Assembly (NCBI GenBank): GCA_002238645.1
Contig: MPMT01000014.1
Location: 1 to 64,000, forward strand
DNA from: Alphaproteobacteria bacterium bin52
GTDB lineage: Bacteria > Pseudomonadota > Alphaproteobacteria > Thalassobaculales > Thalassobaculaceae
DNA length: 64,000 bases
Reading direction: 5' to 3'
Position numbers and translations under genes: made by a program. Below are positions 7,973-16,514 of this stretch, piece after piece; within the stretch, counting starts at the first letter, position 1, and each line of letters opens with the position of its first letter. The notes beneath the pieces are model-generated. The model did no database searches, was not told the DNA's origin, and saw nothing but the letters and a program-made list of their open reading frames with translations.

Positions 7973-9190
7973 ATGTCCTCGACATTCCGTCCCACCAGCG
8001 CTTCGCAGACCAGAGACGTCGTGGCCTGGTGCGCCGACAACGGCAGTGCGCTCGAAGTCATCGGCACCGGATCGAAACGCGGTCTCGGCAGACCGCTCCA
8101 GACCGAACATACCCTTGACCTGTCCGAACTCGCGGGCATCGGCCTGCATGAACCCGAGGAACTGGTGATGTCGGCGGCGCCCGCGACACCGATCGAGGTG
8201 ATCGAGCGTACGCTTGACGAAACCGGCCAGATGCTGGCCTTCGAGCCGATGGATCCCGGCCCGCTGCTGGGCGCCGCCGGCGGGACAGTCGGCGGTATCT
8301 TCGCCTGCAACCTGTCGGGACCACGCCGGATCAAGGCCGGGGCAGCCCGCGACCACCTGCTCGGCTTCAGCGCCGTCTCCGGGCGCGGCGAGTGCTTCCG
8401 CTCCGGTGGTCGGGTGGTCAAGAACGTCACCGGGTACGACCTGTCCAAGCTCGTCTGTGGATCCTGGGGCACGCTTGCCGTCATCACCGAACTGACCTTC
8501 AAGGTACTGCCGGCGCCGGAACGGACCTGGACCGTGCTGGTGCACGGGCTCGACGGGAAAACCGCGACCGGAGCGATGTCAGCGGCAATGAACAGTCCGC
8601 ACGAGGTCGCCGGTGCGGCGTACCTGCCCCGGCGCGCCGCCGCCTCTTCCTCGCTCGAGCGGATCTCGGGGGCGGGCGGAGCGATCACGGCGCTGCGACT
8701 GGAGGGGTTCGGCCCGTCGGTCGAGCAGCGCTGCCGGGAACTGCGGCAGCTGCTGGAGGACTGCGGCGAGACCTGCGTGCTGCGCAGCCAGGATTCACGC
8801 GCGCTCTGGCGCGAGATACGCGATGCGGCGGTCCTCCCCTGCCCCGACCACCATGTGATCTGGCGGATCTCGGTCGCGCCGTCCTCGGGCCATCTCCTGC
8901 TGGGCGGGCTCTCCGACCGTCGCGACCATGACGCATTCCTTGACTGGGCCGGCGGCCTCGTCTGGCTGTCGACGCCGCCGGACGGCAATGGCGGTGCCGA
9001 GCTGATCCGTGCCGCCGTCGCCGGGCTTGGCGGCCATGCGACCCTGTTCCGGGCTCCGGCGGCCATCCGCAGCAGTGTTCCCGTGTTCCAGCCGCAACCG
9101 GCGCCGCTCGCTGCGCTGTCGAGGCGGGTCAAGGAGAGTTTCGATCCCCGCGGCATCCTCAATCCCGGCAGGATGGTGTCCGGGGTCTAG
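7973..9190 (+). CDS. glcE: Glycolate oxidase subunit GlcE (FAD-binding)
   Basis: A 405-residue FAD-binding subunit of glycolate oxidase. It is a shorter relative of GlcD, with the PCMH FAD site in LGAAGGTVGGIFACNLSGPR and the conserved GGRVVKNVTGYDLSKLVCGS; the C-terminus RVKESFDPRGILNPGRM is the family ending. It lies between glcD (9 bases) and glcF (90 bases), the standard order. ATG 7973 begins MSSTFRPTSASQTRDVVAW; an upstream extension would overlap glcD heavily. GlcE is needed for activity although GlcD is thought to be the catalytic flavoprotein. Confidence 0.92.
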   Translation: MSSTFRPTSASQTRDVVAWCADNGSALEVIGTGSKRGLGRPLQTEHTLDLSELAGIGLHEPEELVMSAAPATPIEVIERTLDETGQMLAFEPMDPGPLLGAAGGTVGGIFACNLSGPRRIKAGAARDHLLGFSAVSGRGECFRSGGRVVKNVTGYDLSKLVCGSWGTLAVITELTFKVLPAPERTWTVLVHGLDGKTATGAMSAAMNSPHEVAGAAYLPRRAAASSSLERISGAGGAITALRLEGFGPSVEQRCRELRQLLEDCGETCVLRSQDSRALWREIRDAAVLPCPDHHVIWRISVAPSSGHLLLGGLSDRRDHDAFLDWAGGLVWLSTPPDGNGGAELIRAAVAGLGGHATLFRAPAAIRSSVPVFQPQPAPLAALSRRVKESFDPRGILNPGRMVSGV

Positions 9191-9280
9191 CCGCGGGGTG
9201 CGGGGCAGGAGAACCGACACCGGGCATCCGCACCGGCTGCCCGCCAGGAGACCAGCAGCTGACCGGGATGAAACCGCGCC

Positions 9281-10624
9281 ATGCAGACCACATTTTCGTT
9301 GGCCCAGCTGGCCGACCCTGACATCGAGGCCGCCAATTCCATCCTGCGCAGCTGCGTCCACTGCGGCATGTGCACGGCAACCTGCCCCACCTTCGTCCTG
9401 CTCGGGGATGAACTCGACAGCCCGCGCGGGCGCATCTACCTCATCAAGGACATGCTGGAGAACGATCGCCCGGCCGACCCGACGGTTGCGCTGCACATCG
9501 ACCGCTGCCTGTCCTGCCTGTCATGCATGACGACCTGCCCGTCCGGCGTGCACTACATGCACCTGGTCGACCAGGCCCGGCACCGGATCGAGGAAACGAT
9601 GCGCCGGCCATTTGCGGACCGGTGGATGCGCACCTTGCTCGCCTGGCTGCTGCCGTCGCCATTCCGCTTCCGCCTCGCGCTCGCCGGTGCACTGGTGGCC
9701 AAGCCCTTCGCGCCGTTGTTCGGGGGCCTGCTGCAGGGACGGGTCAGGGCCATGCTCGACCTCGCACCCTCCTCCATCCGTCCACCAAGCTGGATGGACC
9801 GGCCGCAGGTGTTCAGGGCGAGCGGCACGTGGACCGCGCGGGTGGCGCTCATGACCGGCTGCGCCCAGCAGGTGCTGGCACCGGAGATCAACGAGGCCAC
9901 GATCCGCCTGCTCACCCGGCACGGCGTCGAGGTCGTGGTCGCTCGCGGGGCCGGCTGCTGCGGGTCGGCGACACACCACATGGGCAAGACCGGCCACGCC
10001 CTGCGCTCGATTCGCGCCAACATCGACGCCTGGACCGACGAGGCCACACGCCGGGGACTCGACGCCATCATCGTGAACTCGTCGGGCTGCGGCACCACCA
10101 TGAAGGACTATGGCTGGATGCTGCGCACCGACCCGGCCTACGCGGAGAAGGCGGCGTTCATATCCTCCCTGACCCGCGACATTGCCGAGTTCCTCTCCGG
10201 ACTGGATTTGCGCCGGTCAGTCACCAGCCCCGGGCTGGCCGTCACCTACCATTCGGCGTGCTCGATGCAGCATGGCCAGCAGATCTCCCGCGAACCGGTC
10301 GATCTGCTGGAACAGGCCGGGTTCAGGGTGACGGAGCCCCGGGAGAAGCACCTGTGCTGCGGCTCGGCCGGCACCTACAACATCCTTCAGCCCGCCATCG
10401 CCACCCGGTTGCGCGACCGCAAGCTCGCCCACATCGCCGCCACCTCCCCCGAAATCGTCGCCACCGGCAACATCGGCTGCATCACGCAGCTGGCTGATGC
10501 GTGCGACGTCCCGGTTGTCCATACCGCCGAATTGCTCGACTGGGCGACCGGCGGTCCGGAGCCCTGGTCGCTGCAGGCCGCGACCGCATCATCGGGCATG
10601 GCACTCTCTGGAGCGCGGCGCTAG
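9281..10624 (+). CDS. glcF: Glycolate oxidase iron-sulfur subunit GlcF
   Basis: A 447-residue electron-transfer subunit. Two 4Fe-4S ferredoxin motifs sit near the N-terminus (CVHCGMCTATCPT and CLSCLSCMTTCPS), followed by two CCG domains (GCCGSATHHMGKTGHA and LCCGSAGTYNILQP). It passes electrons from the flavin subunits to the quinone pool at the inner membrane. Its length is normal for the family. It is the last gene of glcDEF; only 9 bases separate it from the TPR-protein gene, which could be co-transcribed. All cluster-binding cysteines are present, so the complex is probably functional. Confidence 0.93.
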   Translation: MQTTFSLAQLADPDIEAANSILRSCVHCGMCTATCPTFVLLGDELDSPRGRIYLIKDMLENDRPADPTVALHIDRCLSCLSCMTTCPSGVHYMHLVDQARHRIEETMRRPFADRWMRTLLAWLLPSPFRFRLALAGALVAKPFAPLFGGLLQGRVRAMLDLAPSSIRPPSWMDRPQVFRASGTWTARVALMTGCAQQVLAPEINEATIRLLTRHGVEVVVARGAGCCGSATHHMGKTGHALRSIRANIDAWTDEATRRGLDAIIVNSSGCGTTMKDYGWMLRTDPAYAEKAAFISSLTRDIAEFLSGLDLRRSVTSPGLAVTYHSACSMQHGQQISREPVDLLEQAGFRVTEPREKHLCCGSAGTYNILQPAIATRLRDRKLAHIAATSPEIVATGNIGCITQLADACDVPVVHTAELLDWATGGPEPWSLQAATASSGMALSGARR

Positions 10625-10633
10625 TCTGGTGTC

Positions 10634-11185
10634 ATGAAGACGCTCGGGCTCATCATCGGATGTGCTTTGCTGTTGTCCGGCACGTTCGCCGGGGCTGACC
10701 AGACCAACCCGGCCCTGCCAGACCTGTTTTCCAAACTTCGCAGTGCCGAGACCCGCCAGGACGCACTTCGGGTCGAACGCCGGATCTGGGCGATCTGGAA
10801 ACAACATGACGATCCGCGGGTCGAAACCCGAATGCGCGTCGGCATCCGGTACATGGGAACCAGGTTTCTTGAAAAGGCCCGCGACACCTTCAGCGACATC
10901 ATCGAAATCGCCCCGGACTACGCCGAGGGCTGGAACAAGCGCGCGACGGTTCATTACATGATGGGCCACTACGAGGCCTCGGTCACCGACATCGCGCGGA
11001 CCCTGCAGCTCGAACCCCGGCATTTCGGTGCCCTGTCCGGCCTGGGCCAGATATACCGCCGGCTCGACAATCCCGGTCAGGCGCTGGAGATCTTCGAAAC
11101 AGTGCTGGAGATCCACCCCCACGCGGCGCGCACCGCGCAGGCGATCGAGGAACTGCGGGCCGAACTCAGGCGTCGGCAGATCTGA
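10634..11185 (+). CDS. Exported tetratricopeptide-repeat protein
   Basis: A 183-residue protein with an N-terminal signal peptide (MKTLGLIIGCALLLSGTFAG, cleavage near AGA-DQ), followed by helical repeats of TPR type: YMGTRFLEKARDTFSDIIEI, APDYAEGWNKRATVHYMMGH and FGALSGLGQIYRRLDNPGQA. It is expected in the periplasm as a protein-protein interaction scaffold; no partner is evident. It starts 9 bases after glcF, possibly the same transcript. Its 3' end overlaps the 3' end of the convergent recD2-like gene by 20 bases. Confidence 0.8.
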   Translation: MKTLGLIIGCALLLSGTFAGADQTNPALPDLFSKLRSAETRQDALRVERRIWAIWKQHDDPRVETRMRVGIRYMGTRFLEKARDTFSDIIEIAPDYAEGWNKRATVHYMMGHYEASVTDIARTLQLEPRHFGALSGLGQIYRRLDNPGQALEIFETVLEIHPHAARTAQAIEELRAELRRRQI

Positions 11186-13361
11186 CACCGGCCCGGCCCA
11201 GCCATTCGCCCAGCCGCGACCACCGCCTTTCACCGCCGCTGGCGTTGACCGCAATCCCCACTGCCTGCCTCTGGCCGACAAGGACAGCCAGCCTCTTGCC
11301 CCTGGTAACCCCGGTGTAGAGCAGGTTGCGGCGAAGCATATGGTAGTGCTGGGTCATGACGGGAATGACCACCACGGGGAACTCCGACCCCTGGCTCTTG
11401 TGAATGGTAGTGGCGTAGGCCGGCACCAGGGCGTCGAGATCGCCCGACGTGTAGGTGACTGGGCTACCGTCGAAGGACACCGTCAGTTCACCGGCTTCGT
11501 CATCGACGTCACTGACCCGGCCGATATCCCCGTTGTACACGTCCCGGTTGTAGTCATTCTCGATCTGCATGACCCGGTCGCCGGGAGCGAAGGTCCAGCC
11601 GAACCGGGTGACTGACCGGGAGCGGTCCGGGTTGAGCACTTCCTGCAGGGCAAGGTTGAGCGCCCTGGTTCCGACCACGCTGCGGGTCATCGGGCACAGG
11701 ACCTGGATATCCCGGACCGGATCGAAACCGAACCGGTCGGGAATGCGGCGACGCACCAGCTCGACGATCCGGTCATGGGCGCGGTCGGGGTCATCGGCCG
11801 GAAAGAAGTAGAAATCGCTCTCGCCGTCCGGTTTCGACAGGTCGGGCACGACACCGCGGTTGATGTCGTGGGCGGACGCGATGATGCGGCTGCGCGCCGC
11901 CTGGCGAAACACCTCGACAAGCCGGACCACCGGCACGGCGCCGGAGCCGATGATGTCGGACAGCACCTGCCCGGGTCCCACCGACGGCAGCTGGTCGACG
12001 TCACCGACCAGCAGCAGGGCGCACCGATCGGGAAGTGCCGCCAGCAGGGCATTCATCAGGCCGACGTCAACCATCGAGGTCTCGTCGACGATCAGCAGGT
12101 CGCACTCGAGCCGGTTGTCCGCGTTATGCCTGAACCCGCCGGTGACCGGATCGAACGCCAGCAACCGGTGGATGGTGCGCGCCGGCCGGCCGGTCGCCTC
12201 GCTCAGGCGCTTGGCGGCACGACCGGTGGGTGCGCACAACTCGATCCCGACACCCTTGGCCATCAGGATGCGCTGGATGGCCGTGACGATGGTGGTCTTG
12301 CCGACCCCGGGACCGCCGGTCATCACCATGACCTTCGATGTGATCGCCCGGCGCACGGCATCGGCCTGGCCCGGCGCCAGTTCCAGCCCGATCCGCTCGC
12401 TCACCCACGGCAGCGCCCTGTCGGCATCGATGACGGGCCAGGGCGGTAACCCGACTGCCGTTTCGAGCAGCCTGCGGGCGATCGCCAGTTCGGCCCGGTA
12501 CAGCCCGGCCTGGAACAGGCACGCGGTTCCCCCGACCTCGTCGGCAACCAGGTGGCCGTCCGCGACCTCGTGGTCGAGTGCCTGGCGGGCGAGCGCATCG
12601 GGAACCTCGAGCAGGGAACAGGCCCGCTCGAACAGCTCGTTTTCGGGCAGCCCGCAGTGCCCCTGCCCGGTCGCCTCCTGCAGCACATGCGTGACCCCGG
12701 CGCGGATCCGGACCATGGCGTGTTTCTCGATGCCGAGCCTGTGCGCGATCCCGTCGGCGACCCGGAACCCGATGCCGCGGATATCCCTGATCAGGCGGTA
12801 GGGGTCCTGCGAGAGCACCCGCACCGCGTCTGCACCGTAGGTCCTGTAGATCCGGGTCGCCCGGCCGGTCCCGACACCGTGCTGGTGCAGGAACACCATG
12901 ATTTCCCGGATTGCCTTCTGTTCCTTCCATGCGGCGATGATCCGGCGCGTGCGCACCTGTCCGATGCCCGGGACATCCCGCAACCGGCGCGGCTCGTTCT
13001 CGATGATGTCGAACACCTGCTCGCCGAACGCCTTGACCAGCTTCTTCGCATAGACAGGTCCGATCCCGGGGATCATTCCGGATCCCAGGTATCTCAGGAT
13101 GCCGTCGGTCGTCGACGGCTCGGCGAACCGCATGAATCCGGCCTTGAACTGCTGGCCGTGCCTGCGGTCGGTCTCCCATTCGCCCGTGGCCGTAATCCAT
13201 TCACCGGCACCGGGATGCGGGGTGTTGCCGACCACCGCCACCAGATCGCGGTGACCGCGTGCCTTGACCCGCAGGACGCAGAAGCCGGAGTCGGGATTGT
13301 GGAACACCACCCGTTCCACCTGACCGGCAAGAACCTCGCCCCGGGCTTCGCTCATGGCCAC
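11166..13361 (-). CDS. recD2: RecD2-like SF1B DNA helicase
   Basis: A 731-residue ATP-dependent 5'-3' DNA helicase of the RecD2/YrrC type, which works without RecBC. In order: an N-terminal OB-like segment (FHNPDSGFCVLRVKARG), tandem helix-hairpin-helix motifs (MIPGIGPVYAKKLVKAFG, VPGIGQVRTRRI, IRGIGFRVADGIA), Walker A GGPGVGKTT near residue 350, DETSMVD (motif II) near 427, QLPSVGPGQVLSD, and the C-terminal IHKSQGSEFPVVVIP and YTGVTRGK. Expected roles are DNA repair and replication-fork maintenance. It is divergent from the dihydroorotase-like gene and overlaps the TPR gene end to end. Confidence 0.9.
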   Translation of the reverse strand: MAMSEARGEVLAGQVERVVFHNPDSGFCVLRVKARGHRDLVAVVGNTPHPGAGEWITATGEWETDRRHGQQFKAGFMRFAEPSTTDGILRYLGSGMIPGIGPVYAKKLVKAFGEQVFDIIENEPRRLRDVPGIGQVRTRRIIAAWKEQKAIREIMVFLHQHGVGTGRATRIYRTYGADAVRVLSQDPYRLIRDIRGIGFRVADGIAHRLGIEKHAMVRIRAGVTHVLQEATGQGHCGLPENELFERACSLLEVPDALARQALDHEVADGHLVADEVGGTACLFQAGLYRAELAIARRLLETAVGLPPWPVIDADRALPWVSERIGLELAPGQADAVRRAITSKVMVMTGGPGVGKTTIVTAIQRILMAKGVGIELCAPTGRAAKRLSEATGRPARTIHRLLAFDPVTGGFRHNADNRLECDLLIVDETSMVDVGLMNALLAALPDRCALLLVGDVDQLPSVGPGQVLSDIIGSGAVPVVRLVEVFRQAARSRIIASAHDINRGVVPDLSKPDGESDFYFFPADDPDRAHDRIVELVRRRIPDRFGFDPVRDIQVLCPMTRSVVGTRALNLALQEVLNPDRSRSVTRFGWTFAPGDRVMQIENDYNRDVYNGDIGRVSDVDDEAGELTVSFDGSPVTYTSGDLDALVPAYATTIHKSQGSEFPVVVIPVMTQHYHMLRRNLLYTGVTRGKRLAVLVGQRQAVGIAVNASGGERRWSRLGEWLGRAGVRSADA

Positions 13362-13551
13362 CCGGTCCCGCCACCACCAGGTGCGTCGCCCGCCCTCGAG
13401 ACTGCATCAGGTGCCCGGCCCATGGGCAGCGACTGTAGCACGCGACCCTCCGGACGCGAACCGCAGCAGGGTACCGGCGCATCCGGGAGTGACGCATTCG
13501 ACCGCGGCGGTATAGTCGGCTGCGACAATCAGGGTTGCGGGGAGCGACACC
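13362..13551. promoter_or_regulatory. Divergent promoter region, recD2-like / dihydroorotase-like
   Basis: These 190 bases lie between two divergent start codons and must hold promoters for both directions. A ribosome site (GGGGAGCGAC) precedes ATG 13552. No well-matched -35/-10 pair was found on either strand. Confidence 0.3.
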
Positions 13552-14898
13552 ATGACATCGACCTTCGATCTCGTCCTTGCCGGCGGTCGCATCGTGACCC
13601 CCGGCGGGATCACCGAGGCCGACATCGGGATCACGGGCGGGCGCATCACCGCGATCGGCGACGTGTCGGGAGCCGCGGCCGAGCGGCTGGACGTTGGCGG
13701 GCTGCACGTCCTGCCCGGAGTGATCGACAGCCAGGTGCACTTTCGCGAGCCGGGGCTCGAGCACAAGGAGGACATCACCCACGGGACCCGCTCCGCCATC
13801 AAGGGAGGGGTCACCTCGATCTTCGAAATGCCCAACACCAGCCCGCTGACGCTGGACGAGCGCACGCTCTGCGACAAGCTCGACCGGTCCGCCCGCGGCG
13901 CCTGGTGCGATTACGCCTTCTTCATGGGTGGAAACCACGAGAACGCCCATCGCCTGTCCGACCTCGAACGGCTGCCCGGGTGCGCCGGGGTGAAGATCTT
14001 CATGGGCAGTTCGACCGGGACCCTGCTCGCGAAGGACGACGAGGTGATCGCCGCGGTGCTCGCAAACGGCAGCCGCCGGGTTTCGGTCCATGCCGAGGAC
14101 GAGGACCGGCTCGTCGAGCGCCAGCCGATCGCGGTCGATGCCGAAGGGCCGGAAGCGCATCCCGACTGGCGGGACGTTGAGTCGGCGGTCCGGGCCACCA
14201 GGCGCCTGCTCGCGCTGGCCCGCGCCGCCAACCGGCGGGTACATGTGCTCCACATCTCCACCCGCGACGAGATGGAGATCCTGGCGGCGCACAAGGACCT
14301 TGCGACCGTCGAGGTCACCCTCAACCACCTGACCATGACGGCACCGGAGTGCTACGAGCGCCTCGGCGCCTTCGCCCAGATGAACCCGCCGGTGCGCGAC
14401 GAGCACCACCGCCTGGGCCTGTGGGAGGCGATCCGCACCGGCGTGGTCGATGTCATCGGCTCCGACCACGCACCGCACACCGTCGAGGAGAAGGAGCGGC
14501 CCTATCCGTCGAGCCCGAGCGGCATGCCGGGGGTGCAGACATCGCTGCCACTGCTGCTCGATCATGTTCACCGGGGCAGGCTTACCCTGGAACGCCTGGT
14601 CGACCTGACCGCCGCGGGCCCGCAGCGCATCTTCGGGATCATCGGCAAGGGCCGGATCGCGGTCGGCTACGATGCCGACCTGGCGGTGGTCGACCTCGCG
14701 GCCCGGCGCGAGATCACCGACGAATGGATTGCCAGCAAGTGCGGCTGGACCCCGTTCGACGGGACCATGGTCACCGGCTGGCCGGTTGCGACCATCCTGC
14801 GTGGGCACGTGGTCATGCGCGACGACGAGGTGCTGGGAACCCCGTCCGGACAGCCGGTCCGTTTCTTCGATACCTCCCCCACCCGGCCGGCGACCTGA
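13552..14898 (+). CDS. Dihydroorotase-like amidohydrolase
   Basis: A 448-residue amidohydrolase of the class I dihydroorotase group (TIM barrel, binuclear zinc). Motifs are LPGVIDSQVHFREPGLEH, EMPNTSPLTLDE, GVKIFMGSSTG (region of the carboxylated Lys), VHAEDEDRL, VLHISTRDEM and DVIGSDHAPHT. The usual HxH metal motif reads QVH, its first His replaced by Gln. This is a known variant in one dihydroorotase branch, so activity is still plausible. True dihydroorotase closes carbamoyl-aspartate to dihydroorotate in pyrimidine synthesis. Here the gene sits two bases before an acyl-CoA-ligase-like gene and in an operon with a PRISE reductase, not with pyrB, so another cyclic amide substrate is possible. 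Confidence 0.85.
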   Translation: MTSTFDLVLAGGRIVTPGGITEADIGITGGRITAIGDVSGAAAERLDVGGLHVLPGVIDSQVHFREPGLEHKEDITHGTRSAIKGGVTSIFEMPNTSPLTLDERTLCDKLDRSARGAWCDYAFFMGGNHENAHRLSDLERLPGCAGVKIFMGSSTGTLLAKDDEVIAAVLANGSRRVSVHAEDEDRLVERQPIAVDAEGPEAHPDWRDVESAVRATRRLLALARAANRRVHVLHISTRDEMEILAAHKDLATVEVTLNHLTMTAPECYERLGAFAQMNPPVRDEHHRLGLWEAIRTGVVDVIGSDHAPHTVEEKERPYPSSPSGMPGVQTSLPLLLDHVHRGRLTLERLVDLTAAGPQRIFGIIGKGRIAVGYDADLAVVDLAARREITDEWIASKCGWTPFDGTMVTGWPVATILRGHVVMRDDEVLGTPSGQPVRFFDTSPTRPAT

Positions 14899-14900
14899 GC

Positions 14901-16514
14901 GTGTCCACGATCGGGACAGCCTTCCGCGAGACCGTGTCGCGCTTCCCCGACGCCGACTTCCTGGTGGTGCCGGCGGCAGACGGGCGCGGCTACTGCGAGG
15001 AAGGCGCACGCTACAGCTACGCCGACACGGCGCGCGAGGTCGATGCGCTGTGCGCCCGCTACCGTGCCGCCGGCTACGGCCATGGCCACCGGGTGGCGCT
15101 CGCGCTGGACAACCGGCCCGAGCACGTGATGCACCGGCTGGCGCTCAACCTCCTCGGCATTTCCTGCGTGCCGGTCAATCCCGACCTGAGACCAGCCGAG
15201 GTGGCCTACCTGCTCGGCCATTCCGAAGCCGTGCTGGTGGTCATGCTCCCGCACCACGCGGCAACGGTGACCGCCGCCGCACGCGAGGCGGCAACCGGGG
15301 TCGCACTCTGGGATCGCGGCTCGCCGGCACCGCCCGACGCCCGCGTCCCGCCGCCGCTGGCGGGCGAACCCGGACAGGAGAGCGAGTCCAGCCTGCTCTA
15401 TACCTCGGGCACCACCGGGCGCCCGAAGGGCTGCATCCTCTCGCATGGCTACGAGCTCGCCTGTGGCGCCTGGTATGCCGGGTTGGGCGGTCTTGCCACC
15501 TTCAGGCCGGGGGCCGAGCGGGTCTACAACCCGCTGCCGCTCTATCATGTCAACGCCGGCGTGATCTCGCTGCTGGGAATGATGCTGACCGGCGGCTGCC
15601 AGATCCAGCCGGACCGGTTCCATCCCCGCTCCTGGTGGCGCGATGTCAACGAAACCCGTGCCAGTGTCATTCATTACCTGGGCGTCGTGGTGCCGATGCT
15701 GCTCAACCAGCCCGGGGACCCGCTGGAACGCGCCCACTCGGTGCGGTTCGGATTCGGGGCCGGCGTCGAGCCCGAGCTTCACGCGGTATTCGAGGAACGG
15801 TTCGGGTTCCCGCTGATCGAGGTCTGGGGCATGACCGAAATGTGCCGGGTGCTTGCCACCAACCACGAGCCGCGCCGGCGCGGCACCCGGGCCATGGGCC
15901 GGCCGCGACCGGGGCTCGAGGTCGAGGTGCGTGACGATGACGATAACCCGGTTCCGTCCGGCACCGTCGGGGAGATGGTGGTCCGTTATTCCGCCCGCGA
16001 TCCCCGCCGGGGCGCGTTTTCGGGCTACCTGAAGGACGAGGCCGCAACCGAGCACGCCTGGCGCGGCGGCTGGTTTCATACCGGCGACAGCGTACGTCAG
16101 GACGCCGAAGGTATGCTCTACTTCGTCGATCGCAGGAAGAACATCATTCGCCGCTCAGGCGAGAACATTGCCGCCGCCGAGGTCGAGGCAACGCTGCAGT
16201 CCCACCCGGCGGTCGAGCAGGTCGCGGTGGTGGCGGCGCCCGACCCGTTGCGGGAGGAGGAGGTGCTCGCCTGCATCGTCCGCTTCCCCGGACCTGTGCC
16301 GGACACGGCGCTCGCGCGCGAGCTGTTCGATCACTGCAGCCAGCGCCTCGCCTACTACAAGTGCCCGGGCTGGATACGCTTCGTCACCTCATTGCCGAAG
16401 ACCGGGTCACAGAAGATCCAGAAGCACCGGATCTTTGCCGATGGCGCCGATCCGCTTGCCGCCCCCGATCTGATCGACCTGCGGGCGGCAAAGCGCAGGC
16501 AGGCAAGCCGATGA
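14901..16514 (+). CDS. AMP-forming acyl-CoA synthetase/ligase
   Basis: A 537-residue member of the ANL superfamily, which activates a carboxylate with ATP and transfers it to CoA. Landmarks are LLYTSGTTGRPKGCILSH (phosphate-binding loop), IEVWGMTEMCRV, WRGGWFHTGDSVRQDAEGM, DRRKNIIRRSGENIAAAEVE (hinge), and LPKTGSQKIQKHRI with the C-terminal catalytic Lys. The GTG at 14901, two bases after the previous stop, is the best start: homology begins immediately (ETVSRFPDADFLVV), and longer frames would lie inside the dihydroorotase gene. Its TGA overlaps the ATG of the next gene. The substrate is unknown; crotonobetaine/carnitine- or fatty-acid-type ligases look closest in general pattern. Confidence 0.87.
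   Translation: MSTIGTAFRETVSRFPDADFLVVPAADGRGYCEEGARYSYADTAREVDALCARYRAAGYGHGHRVALALDNRPEHVMHRLALNLLGISCVPVNPDLRPAEVAYLLGHSEAVLVVMLPHHAATVTAAAREAATGVALWDRGSPAPPDARVPPPLAGEPGQESESSLLYTSGTTGRPKGCILSHGYELACGAWYAGLGGLATFRPGAERVYNPLPLYHVNAGVISLLGMMLTGGCQIQPDRFHPRSWWRDVNETRASVIHYLGVVVPMLLNQPGDPLERAHSVRFGFGAGVEPELHAVFEERFGFPLIEVWGMTEMCRVLATNHEPRRRGTRAMGRPRPGLEVEVRDDDDNPVPSGTVGEMVVRYSARDPRRGAFSGYLKDEAATEHAWRGGWFHTGDSVRQDAEGMLYFVDRRKNIIRRSGENIAAAEVEATLQSHPAVEQVAVVAAPDPLREEEVLACIVRFPGPVPDTALARELFDHCSQRLAYYKCPGWIRFVTSLPKTGSQKIQKHRIFADGADPLAAPDLIDLRAAKRRQASR

Noticed and set aside
12552-14180. A plus-strand frame of about 540 codons
   Set aside because: It covers the recD2-like gene in antisense and part of the dihydroorotase gene out of frame; both real genes have clear motifs.
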